Position numbers and translations under genes: made by a program. A DNA stretch of 5,025 nucleotides from the NCBI GenBank assembly GCA_020354105.1, contig CP070642.1, positions 1,584,145 to 1,589,169 on the forward strand, given 5' to 3'. The notes beneath the pieces are model-generated. The model was not told the DNA's origin. It saw nothing but the letters and a program-made list of their open reading frames with translations, and did not search any database. The DNA comes from Chloroflexota bacterium. GTDB taxonomy: Bacteria > Chloroflexota > Dehalococcoidia > GIF9 > UBA5629. The stretch's first letter is position 1; each line of letters opens with the position of its first letter. Below are positions 1 to 5,025 of the stretch, in pieces.

Positions 1-208
1 AAGATTTTAGCTAACAAATAGCTAACGGAAGGAACGTAATGGGATAACACTAAAAGGTACTATATGCACAAACTAAGATTCTTGGGGTAGACAGAAAAAC
101 ACCATACTGAACGTATCGGGATTATTTGTGAAATGAATGAAAATTTTTACTAGATAATCTTGTTCTAGGATTATTATTACCTCTGGTTCGTTTATACCTT
201 TAATTAGT
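1..208. other. AT-rich stretch without a supportable gene
   Basis: All three forward frames meet a stop within the first 21 bases. Frame 1 reads only six codons (KILANK) before TAG at 19-21, so it could be the tail of an upstream gene, but that is too short to support. An 8-bp direct repeat TAGCTAAC lies at 8-15 and 19-26. A weak, AT-only hairpin lies at 153-175 (stem GATAATC/GATTATT, 9-nt loop), downstream of the leftward gene. It has no clear U-tract on the minus strand, so I do not call it a terminator. The 9-mer TAGATAATC occurs at 151-159 and again at 210-218, over the stop of the leftward gene. Confidence 0.5.
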
Positions 209-1789
209 TTAGATAATCATCACTCTCTTAAGGGCTCTTATGACAGCGAGAGTTGCGCTTTCTCTCTCTGATTCTTCTCCCCAGGAGCCGTCTGAGTTCT
301 GATTCTCCAGAATCCAGGGTATTGAGCGCAGTATAGCCACCTTGGCTACTGGCGAGTCATATCTGGCAACGATTTCCAGATAGCCAGCCTGTGAAAACCA
401 CCGTTCGCCAAAAGGGCTGGAGAATTTACCGTCAGGCGTATTCTGAAGTCCAGTAAACCGCCACAGATGAGCTTCGGCTACTCGCCTGGCATCACTATTC
501 TTGACCAGACTTAGGGCCCTGGTCGTCATCCACTCGCAATTTTGAGTAGAAGTCCACCCCAACAAAGCGTATTTGTCATCTTCCTTTCCTTGAATATTAA
601 CTACTCGAGGTCTCTGCGTTCCTGCGTAGGCCCGGTTTTCCTTCAATTCTTTCAAACCCCTCAAACCGCCACGCCTGTATTGCCCGATACATAAGCTTTC
701 GATGTTTTCTATCTCTGTTGTCGAATAAGGTATTTTTCTCCTGAAGTCACTCAATCCATGCTGGTAACCACATTCACACCATTCTTGCAGCATCAATGTC
801 CGTATACATGCCTGGACTCTATCGTTCTCTTCATATCCCAGAGCCAGCAGTGCTTCTAGCACCAGAGCATTAGGCCACATTATTCTTGGTCCGCAGGCGT
901 CGCGTATCAGATCATCTCCTGCCTTGACAATATTGATCTCTGACCTTGGTCTCTTTCTAAATCGTACTCTGGCTCCACTGGTTTGCTGCTTTCTGCGGCG
1001 GACAATCTCTTCCTGTTCCTCAACTAACTCGTCAGTCAGGAACCACATACCTGGATTGTGCTGGGATTGCGGCCTATCTAGCAGCCAATTCACCGATCTC
1101 TGTATCTCCTCATTCTCCTGGGTCATGCCCAATCCGGCCAGTTCCCTCAGGTTTCTGACGGTGATAATTACACTATCTCCCCAGGAGCCGTCTTCCTCTT
1201 GTTTCTCCAGTCTCTCCCTTATCAATTCCTTTCTCAGTTCCTCGTCTGATGCCTCAGATATCCCCAGAATCTCCCGTGCTTGCCATGCCTCTACTGTCTG
1301 ACGACCTCTCAGGAAGCCCTTGACATCGTAATTCAGATGGAGGTCTTTGTATTGCACCTCTAGCCGGGGGAGAAGCACTTCCGGCATGGGCGTAGTCACG
1401 GCCTTTCTGACTATCTTGTGGGGCGTTTCAAGGTCGAATAATCCGGCTCTTTCACCCTCTTCCTCGGCAATCTCTACCTTCTTTACAGCTACCGCTTTCT
1501 CTCGCTGCACAAATCCCACCAATGAGCCGCCAGTTACCTCCAGCCTGTTGAGCACTTCTTCCGGCAAACGGAGCTTGTTTCCTGCCAATACTGGTGTCTC
1601 TTCGCCAGTACCTTCTGTTGCTGAGAGGAGTATCTCGTTCTGCGTATTCAGAAACAGCCTTTCCGCCTTCTTGATTCCGAGATGCTCCATTACAACCTTT
1701 TTCAGGTTCAGCTTTCCATCTCGAGAAACTGATATGATGGCAATTATCTGGGGAATTCCCTTAATCGTACCTTTAGCCATTTTCTTCAC
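209..1789 (-). CDS. AbrB/SpoVT-like swapped-hairpin domain fused to a prenyltransferase/squalene-oxidase-type toroid protein
   Basis: The product is 526 aa from GTG at 1789. ATG at 1780 (starting MAKGT) is an equally good or better start; neither has a strong Shine-Dalgarno sequence. Residues 15-55 and 68-107 look like two tandem swapped-hairpin (AbrB/MazE/SpoVT) units: each has a short strand, the pattern 'G-L-LP/K-vv-L-i' and a closing strand. Residues 170-525 carry hallmarks of the alpha-alpha toroid of terpene cyclases and protein prenyltransferases. QW-type motifs are at 197-204 (QEEDGSWG) and 497-504 (QNSDGSWG), with a degenerate one at 449-455 (QNTPDGK). I see no DxDD or other terpene-cyclase catalytic motif, so cyclase activity is not supported. 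A very basic segment at 264-282 (RRKQQ...RFRKRPR) interrupts the toroid and might be a disordered or nucleic-acid-binding insert. There is no signal peptide or membrane segment, so it is probably cytosolic. It is divergent from the AraC-type gene and has its own promoter. The domain calls are from pattern recognition; the biological role is unknown. Confidence 0.8.
   Translation of the reverse strand: MKKMAKGTIKGIPQIIAIISVSRDGKLNLKKVVMEHLGIKKAERLFLNTQNEILLSATEGTGEETPVLAGNKLRLPEEVLNRLEVTGGSLVGFVQREKAVAVKKVEIAEEEGERAGLFDLETPHKIVRKAVTTPMPEVLLPRLEVQYKDLHLNYDVKGFLRGRQTVEAWQAREILGISEASDEELRKELIRERLEKQEEDGSWGDSVIITVRNLRELAGLGMTQENEEIQRSVNWLLDRPQSQHNPGMWFLTDELVEEQEEIVRRRKQQTSGARVRFRKRPRSEINIVKAGDDLIRDACGPRIMWPNALVLEALLALGYEENDRVQACIRTLMLQEWCECGYQHGLSDFRRKIPYSTTEIENIESLCIGQYRRGGLRGLKELKENRAYAGTQRPRVVNIQGKEDDKYALLGWTSTQNCEWMTTRALSLVKNSDARRVAEAHLWRFTGLQNTPDGKFSSPFGERWFSQAGYLEIVARYDSPVAKVAILRSIPWILENQNSDGSWGEESERESATLAVIRALKRVMII
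276..1193 (-). repeat. 18-bp identical repeat encoding the QW core motif (copies 276-293 and 1176-1193)
   Basis: The plus-strand sequence TCTCCCCAGGAGCCGTCT occurs at 276-293 and again at 1176-1193. Both copies lie in the same reading frame of the leftward gene and encode DGSWG with its flanking residues. The repeat therefore corresponds to the first and last QW motifs of the toroid. Only the two 18-bp copies are repeated, not the sequence between them. Confidence 0.85.
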
Positions 1790-1824
1790 ATATTTTATAC
1801 GGCAACTGCGTGTTTATATAGGCC

Positions 1825-1853
1825 ATAGTACATTGACCCCCGTAGCGTGTCAA
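1825..1853 (-). promoter_or_regulatory. Sigma70-type promoter for the toroid gene
   Basis: On the minus strand there is a perfect -35 box TTGACA (plus positions 1848-1853), a 17-bp spacer, and a -10 box TACTAT (plus positions 1825-1830), which matches consensus at 4 of 6. The expected start of transcription is near 1818, giving a leader of roughly 30-40 nt to the GTG at 1789 or ATG at 1780. An inverted repeat TTGAC/GTCAA (1833-1837 and 1849-1853) overlaps the -35 box and could be an operator, though five-base arms are weak evidence. Confidence 0.55.
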
Positions 1854-1972
1854 AGGTCTTCATCTCCTGTTGGGGCTTTAGCCTGAAAGTCCCGTTTCGC
1901 GACACGGTGCTCTTAGGGGTATCCTGAGTAGGTACCACGCACCTGTATTTGTTAATAGTTATAGCAGGAAGT

Positions 1973-1985
1973 ATCAAGACTTGAT
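1973..1985. promoter_or_regulatory. Perfect 13-bp palindrome, possible operator
   Basis: ATCAAGACTTGAT has two 6-bp arms around one central base. It lies just upstream of the extended -10 element of the AraC-type gene, where a -35 box would be expected and where I see none. That position suits an activator or autoregulator site. No regulator can be named from the sequence. Confidence 0.35.
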
Positions 1986-1995
1986 GGACTGCCCA

Positions 1996-2004
1996 TGTTA
2001 TACT
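1996..2004 (+). promoter_or_regulatory. Extended -10 promoter element of the AraC-type gene
   Basis: TGTTATACT fits an extended -10 element (TGn followed by TATACT, 5 of 6 to TATAAT). No good -35 box lies 16-18 bp upstream; the palindrome at 1973-1985 occupies that place. Transcription would start near 2011, only a few bases before GTG 2014 and about 12 before ATG 2023, so the mRNA would be leaderless or nearly so. Confidence 0.4.
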
Positions 2005-2013
2005 TCAAACTGA

Positions 2014-3342
2014 GTGAAGGCTATGAACGACTACAAGAAAACAATCAGGAGAGCAGTTCGGTTTATAGAGGCTAACTTAAAAGAAGATATACGTGTTGAT
2101 GACATTGCCAGGGGAGCATCCTATTCACCATTCCACTTCACGCGTATATTCACGGAACTTACGGGCGAGAGTCCTGGGGAGTACTTGAGAAGGCGTCGAC
2201 TGGAGGAAGCAGCCAGTGAAATCCAGGCCGGCAGAGACATAATAGAGGTAGCCCTTGACTACCGCTTCGGGTCGCAGGAAGCATTCACGCGCAGTTTCAA
2301 GACGCATCTCCGAACAACCCCGGGCTTCTATAAGAAGAGAGCATTCGATTTGCATTCTGACACACTAAACAAGCTCAAGGAGGCAGCAATGAATAATAAG
2401 CTAGCGAATCTGCGGTGGAAGAACCGATGGGCTTCACATCTCGGCTGTATCAAGGGTTGCCTTAACTATCTCAACATCGATGTCTCCGATGCCTGGCTTT
2501 TTGGGGCAACAGGACACGCATTTGTGATAAATATAGCAGATACGGGTATCTGACCAAGCGGGCCAACTGCGTGGGTCACGCAGAAGATGTTCTCTCTTGG
2601 CAGGAATGTTGGCTATGACATCCGTGGCATCCTCGGATTCAAACAAGGTAAAGAGAGTTTCAACAATAAGCAAAGGGAAGCATGGGAGTTTGCGAAGAAA
2701 GCTATTGACCAGGGCATACCCTGCTACGGGTGGGAACTTGAAATGCCCGAATACTACGTGATCCTTGGTTACGATGATACTGGCTACTACTACTCGGGTC
2801 CGGGATGTGACTTTGGCAAAGGGCCCAAGCCTTGGCAGGAACTCGGGGACACCGGAATCGGTTTAGTTGAAATGTACAGCGTCAGACCAGGACAGGCGGC
2901 TGACGATGCCAGGACGGTGAAGGAAGCCCTCGAATTCGCTCTAGAGCATGCTGAGCAGAAATGGGCTCACACTAACTACAAGGCAGGTCTTGCAGGCTTT
3001 GATAAGTGGATAAATACATTGGAGGTTGGAACAGCGAACGGGGATGGAATGGCCTACAACACTGCGGTATGGGCTGAATGTCGAGGGTTTGGTACACGGT
3101 TCTTGAGAGAAGCCAGAGCACGTCTGAACGGAAAAGCAAGCGTACTTCTGAAAGACGCTGCTGAACAGTACGAGATGGTGTTCCAACACCTGAAGAGAGT
3201 GGCGGAACTATTCCCTATGCCCTCGGGGAATGAGATAGACGATGAAGAGCGCTGCAATAAAGCGGTGGCGCATCTGCGAAATGCCAGAAACAAGGAAGAA
3301 GTCGGCCTTGAGTTGCTGGGTAAGATCGTTAAGGCTCTATAG
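2014..3342 (+). CDS. AraC-type HTH regulator fused to BtrH_N-like and DUF4872-like domains, with in-frame TGA (possible selenocysteine)
   Basis: Read through TGA at 2551-2553, the product is 442 aa. Without readthrough it gives a 179-aa AraC fragment (2014-2553) and an orphan downstream frame (from ATG 2587). Residues 12-108 are a complete AraC/XylS DNA-binding domain: first helix-turn-helix at about 28-50, second at 77-101, ending in the typical TPGFYKK. From about 138 the sequence resembles the BtrH_N/C39-peptidase-like fold. A candidate nucleophile region HLGCIKGC has Cys145 and Cys149, followed by GATGHAF (164-170), PSGPTAW (181-187), GIPCYGWE (235-241, Cys237) and SGPGCD (261-266, Cys265). 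The last 145 residues are helical and DUF4872-like. BtrH itself is an acyltransferase of butirosin biosynthesis; here the domain may instead sense or modify a ligand, which is inference. GTG 2014 has no Shine-Dalgarno sequence. ATG 2023 (MNDYKK) fits family starts well and may be the true one. There is no internal ribosome site before 2587. See the separate TGA/hairpin entry for the recoding case; a nonsense-mutated pseudogene is the alternative. Confidence 0.8.
2551..2583 (+). promoter_or_regulatory. In-frame UGA with SECIS-like hairpin (candidate selenocysteine insertion signal)
   Basis: TGA at 2551-2553 is codon 180 of the AraC/BtrH-like frame. A perfect hairpin follows: CTGCGTG (2567-2573), loop GGT (2574-2576), CACGCAG (2577-2583). 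Opening the top G-C pair gives a 6-bp stem with a GGGTC loop. The loop begins 20 nt after the TGA. Known bacterial SECIS elements sit directly 3' of UGA, with the apical loop roughly 16-37 nt away and a G in its first two positions; the loop of E. coli fdhF is GGUC. All of these criteria are met. The hairpin lacks the bulged U of the E. coli element, although that is not universal. A 5-bp lower stem GCCAA/TTGGC (2562-2566 with 2597-2601) is possible. A coincidence created by the TAWVTQ codons cannot be excluded. Confidence 0.5.
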
Positions 3343-3383
3343 AGCAAGGAGACCTTGTGGACATAAGTAGCCTCATACCCGCG

Positions 3384-3422
3384 ACCCAAAGGTCGTTGGT
3401 TCGAATCCAACCCCCGCTACCA
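3384..3422 (+). other. 3' portion of an initiator-type tRNA-Met, putative att site remnant
   Basis: From 3384 the sequence matches the end of a tRNA, beginning just 3' of where the anticodon would be. It has the 3' anticodon strand CCCAA (3385-3389), variable loop AGGTC (3390-3394), T stem GTTGG (3395-3399), T loop TTCGAAT (3400-3406), CCAAC (3407-3411), acceptor strand CCCCGCT (3412-3418), discriminator A and CCA (3420-3422). The pattern CCCAAAGGTCG followed by CCCCGCTACCA resembles bacterial initiator tRNA-Met. The 5' half is absent: no TTGGG anticodon strand and no AGCGGGG acceptor strand. AGCAAGG at 3343-3349 matches that strand at 5 of 7, but nothing between fits a D arm. Such 3' fragments are typical of integration into tRNA genes. 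No integrase is in the window. It could also be a decayed tRNA gene. Confidence 0.75.
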
Positions 3423-3456
3423 AGGAAATTGAGAGGTACAGTTGAAAGGCTGTGCC

Positions 3457-3484
3457 TTCTTCTTTTACACCGTCATGGTATAAT
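3457..3484 (+). promoter_or_regulatory. Extended -10 promoter of the kinase-like gene
   Basis: TGGTATAAT at 3476-3484 is a perfect -10 box (3479-3484) with the TGn extension. A poor -35 (TTCTTC, 3457-3462) lies 16 bp upstream, as is common with extended -10 promoters. Transcription should begin near 3491, about 25 nt before ATG 3516. This supports that start and excludes the upstream GTG at 3357. Confidence 0.55.
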
Positions 3485-3515
3485 TTGGGAGCAGCTTCAG
3501 CAAGAAGACAGGACT

Positions 3516-4583
3516 ATGGAAGGTATAGGCAGACCGGGAGATGATTTTCGGCAACAGCTGTCCCGGAGTGACATCGAGCAGATATGTAAACGGCATGACT
3601 TGGTAGAACCTCGAGAGATTACTCCTGAAGAGAGGGGCAATGAAAAGGTCATCTACTATCTGGATGACCATCTGCTACTCGCTTTCTGCCTGAGTGACGA
3701 CATACGCGCCAATACTGAGGCCTTGACCGTCCTTGAAGAGGTTGAAGCCATGCCGACCCCGCAGGTTATCGCTTGGTTGGAGGACGACCCCCATCTTCGC
3801 GTGCCCTATATGATTGTTGAGAAATGCCCTGGAACTCGTCTCGACTTGCTGTGGGAAAAGCTCGGACACGAGCAACGACTGCAGCTACTGGAAGCCTTGG
3901 GAAATGATATGGGCTACTACCACACCGTAAGCCTCTCAGACGTTAAGAAGGTGGCTGATAAGCTGTCGCTCAGTCACCGAGTGGACGATGCTGTTGAAAC
4001 GAGTCTTCAAATGGGCAAGATGCGACTCCAGAGGATAACGGAAAACTTAGAACACCTTACAGTGCGTCTGGGTCGACTCGGGCTAAAGGCTTCATCGACG
4101 GTGAAGATGTTAAAGGCACATTGTTCTCAGCGCCTTTCACAACCGGTGACACACTTCATCGAGCCAGGGCTAATCCATGATGACGCTTGGGCTGAACATT
4201 TCTTTATCGAAAGAACGCAGGACGGCTTCCGCTTGTCCGGGTGTATTGACTTCGAAGAGGTACGGGTAGCTGATTCTCTCAGTGAGATTGTAGCTCAGTA
4301 TGTCTCAATGCTTGCCCTGAATCATGATTATTATGATGCATTCAAGCGAGGATACCAGCGCTTCTTTGCGTTTCCACCGGATGCTGATGAAAGGCTGCGG
4401 TTGGCTGCGATTGACAATGATGCTGAGGCCATTCTTTTCCTTTTGCATAGTGTGGAAACCAGACCGGAGTGGTCCTTCGCGACACCATGGGTAAGGGGGC
4501 ATTTACGCCGCCTTCAGGGCTGGCTGGGTGAATCCCAAAAAATCGATAGGGCAATGTTTCGGAAAGATATCGGTCCATGGTAG
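3516..4583 (+). CDS. Aminoglycoside/macrolide phosphotransferase (APH)-family kinase-like protein
   Basis: The product is 355 aa from ATG 3516. The open frame extends up to GTG 3357, but that part reads through the tRNA fragment (the LVRIQPPL-type peptide typical of translated tRNA) and through the promoter, so I reject it. AGGA at 3510-3513 is a close, weak ribosome site. Order of APH/protein-kinase-like elements: N-lobe strands at about 42-60, a likely alpha-C Glu in EALTVLEEV (68-76), hinge VPYMIVEKCPG (96-106), catalytic loop LIHDDAWAEHFF (219-230) and metal-binding IDFE (244-247). The usual catalytic-loop Asn is His228; His there also occurs in other APH/MPH relatives. The strand LLLAFCL (53-59) lacks the expected Lys/Arg, so ATP binding may be altered. 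No membrane segment or signal is seen. The substrate is unknown, and resistance should not be assumed: many APH-fold proteins phosphorylate small metabolites. Confidence 0.8.
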   Translation: MEGIGRPGDDFRQQLSRSDIEQICKRHDLVEPREITPEERGNEKVIYYLDDHLLLAFCLSDDIRANTEALTVLEEVEAMPTPQVIAWLEDDPHLRVPYMIVEKCPGTRLDLLWEKLGHEQRLQLLEALGNDMGYYHTVSLSDVKKVADKLSLSHRVDDAVETSLQMGKMRLQRITENLEHLTVRLGRLGLKASSTVKMLKAHCSQRLSQPVTHFIEPGLIHDDAWAEHFFIERTQDGFRLSGCIDFEEVRVADSLSEIVAQYVSMLALNHDYYDAFKRGYQRFFAFPPDADERLRLAAIDNDAEAILFLLHSVETRPEWSFATPWVRGHLRRLQGWLGESQKIDRAMFRKDIGPW

Positions 4584-4735
4584 GGGCGTACCTATTTAAC
4601 CTTGTTTCATTAGCTATTGACCACAAACTGTTATTGTTAAATGACATTATCTGCCTTAATCTTATAATATAGCTATTATGTGGAGTAGCTAGTTTATAAA
4701 CCAAGCTTAGGTTTATACTTACTATAGACATTGAA
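4584..4735. other. AT-rich intergenic region with short repeats
   Basis: Base composition turns sharply AT-rich after the kinase stop. TAGCTATT occurs at 4611-4618 and 4670-4677, with a related TAGCTAG at 4686-4692. I see no convincing terminator after 4583: the only candidate is TAGG/CCTA (4581-4584 with 4591-4594), which is too weak and lacks a U-run. The promoter in this region is listed separately. Confidence 0.45.
4641..4668 (+). promoter_or_regulatory. Near-consensus sigma70 promoter
   Basis: ATGACA (4641-4646, 5 of 6 to TTGACA), a 16-bp spacer and a perfect TATAAT (4663-4668) point rightwards. The predicted start is near 4675, about 60 nt before ATG 4736. A second possible -10 box (TATACT, 4714-4719) lies closer to that ATG but has no -35 box. 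AT-rich DNA can produce such matches by chance. Confidence 0.45.
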
Positions 4736-5025
4736 ATGGATATTGGACAACTTACTTTTTTAAAGCTAAAGAATGCAATTAGGAACGCAGATATTACAGG
4801 TGGAAAAACGTATGAAGAAAATGAATTAAGACCTGTCCTGCTTTCTTTCTTGGAATCTTTAGATGATCTGGCCTCTGAGGCTTGTAAGCCTTTCAATTCA
4901 CTTGGTTTACTTTGTGCTCTTCAGCACCATATACCAATTGATATTATGAAGCCTCAAGCAGGTTTTGAGGGCGATGTACAAATGTCATTTAACAATGCTG
5001 CTATGTTGGCATTTCGGTTTTCTTC
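4736..5025 (+). CDS. Start of an unidentified protein, truncated by the window edge
   Basis: ATG 4736 opens a frame that stays open for 96 codons to the end of the window; the preceding in-frame stop is TAA at 4697. The product begins MDIGQLTFLKLKNAI, is soluble-looking and mixed in charge, and has no signal peptide or membrane segment. I recognise no family. Codons favour A/T at the third position, unlike the kinase and AraC-type genes. There is no clear Shine-Dalgarno sequence, but a near-consensus promoter lies upstream. A 96-codon open run in AT-rich DNA is unlikely but not impossible by chance, so the gene call is moderate. The overlapping leftward frame (4342-4896) runs into the kinase gene and is not credible. 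Confidence 0.5.
   Translation, partial: MDIGQLTFLKLKNAIRNADITGGKTYEENELRPVLLSFLESLDDLASEACKPFNSLGLLCALQHHIPIDIMKPQAGFEGDVQMSFNNAAMLAFRFS

Larger units (their letters stand above)
1790..2013. other. Divergent intergenic region
   Basis: This 224-bp spacer separates the leftward toroid gene from the rightward AraC-type gene and carries a promoter for each direction, listed separately. A 60-codon leftward frame (1795-1977) lies inside it. The best leftward promoter (1825-1853) falls within that frame and its product resembles nothing I know, so I do not call it a gene. Confidence 0.55.

Noticed and set aside
1347..1886. Forward frame of 179 codons opposite the toroid gene
   Set aside because: Antisense to a clear coding region, with a Ser/Pro/Thr-rich low-complexity product typical of a shadow frame.
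1795..1977. 60-codon leftward frame upstream of the toroid gene
   Set aside because: No recognisable family, no ribosome site, and the best leftward promoter lies inside it.
2014..3342. Genome-wide TGA reassignment (code 4 or 25) as explanation of the internal TGA
   Set aside because: The other complete genes contain no internal TGA, and Trp and Gly are encoded by standard codons where I checked. A single TGA fits recoding or mutation better.
3344..3358. Small hairpin CAAGG-AGA-CCTTG just after the AraC/BtrH-like stop as a terminator
   Set aside because: Only 5-6 bp with no U-tract following, so it is not a convincing intrinsic terminator.
3357..3515. N-terminal extension of the kinase-like frame to GTG 3357
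   Set aside because: It translates the tRNA fragment and passes over a perfect extended -10 promoter; the APH-like sequence begins only after ATG 3516.
4342..4896. Leftward frame of 184 codons
   Set aside because: Overlaps the kinase gene antisense and crosses the AT-rich promoter region; its product has no family character.
1..5025. CRISPR array or insertion sequence
   Set aside because: No regularly spaced repeats, and no transposase or paired terminal inverted repeats were seen on either strand.

Overview
The window reads as bacterial DNA with mixed GC content. CCA is encoded in a tRNA-derived fragment, sigma70-type promoters are visible, and genes use standard stops. The gene families (an AraC/BtrH_N-like fusion and an AbrB-like/alpha-alpha toroid fusion) recall anaerobic Chloroflexota such as Dehalococcoidia, often seen in metagenomes. 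That assignment is from memory and is weak.

Layout, left to right. Positions 1-208 are AT-rich with no supportable gene. A leftward gene (209-1789) encodes two AbrB/SpoVT-type swapped-hairpin repeats joined to a squalene-cyclase/prenyltransferase-like toroid. A 224-bp divergent spacer holds a leftward TTGACA promoter and a rightward extended -10 element with a perfect palindrome beside it. A rightward reading frame (2014-3342) encodes an AraC-type DNA-binding domain followed by a BtrH_N-like and DUF4872-like enzyme or ligand module. One in-frame TGA interrupts it at codon 180. Just after the gene lies the 3' part of an initiator-type tRNA-Met (3384-3422), which looks like an integration (att) remnant. 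Then comes an APH/macrolide-kinase-like gene (3516-4583) with its own extended -10 promoter. Last is an AT-rich promoter region and the start of an unidentified AT-rich reading frame that runs off the right edge.

The most interesting signal is the TGA at 2551. Protein-family similarity continues in the same frame on both sides of it. The TGA falls where I recall relatives having Cys (Cys-Pro-Ser-Gly-Pro). Twenty nucleotides downstream is a perfect 7-bp hairpin with a GGU loop, which fits the geometry of a bacterial SECIS element. The simplest exciting reading is a selenocysteine-containing AraC/BtrH-type regulator. The rival readings are a fresh nonsense mutation or a sequencing error.

The genes do not form one operon: the first two are divergent and the kinase has its own promoter. 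If the tRNA fragment is the distal att site of an element inserted in a tRNA-Met gene, the part left of it (toroid gene and AraC fusion) would be the mobile side and the kinase the chromosomal side. That is inference, since no integrase lies in the window.
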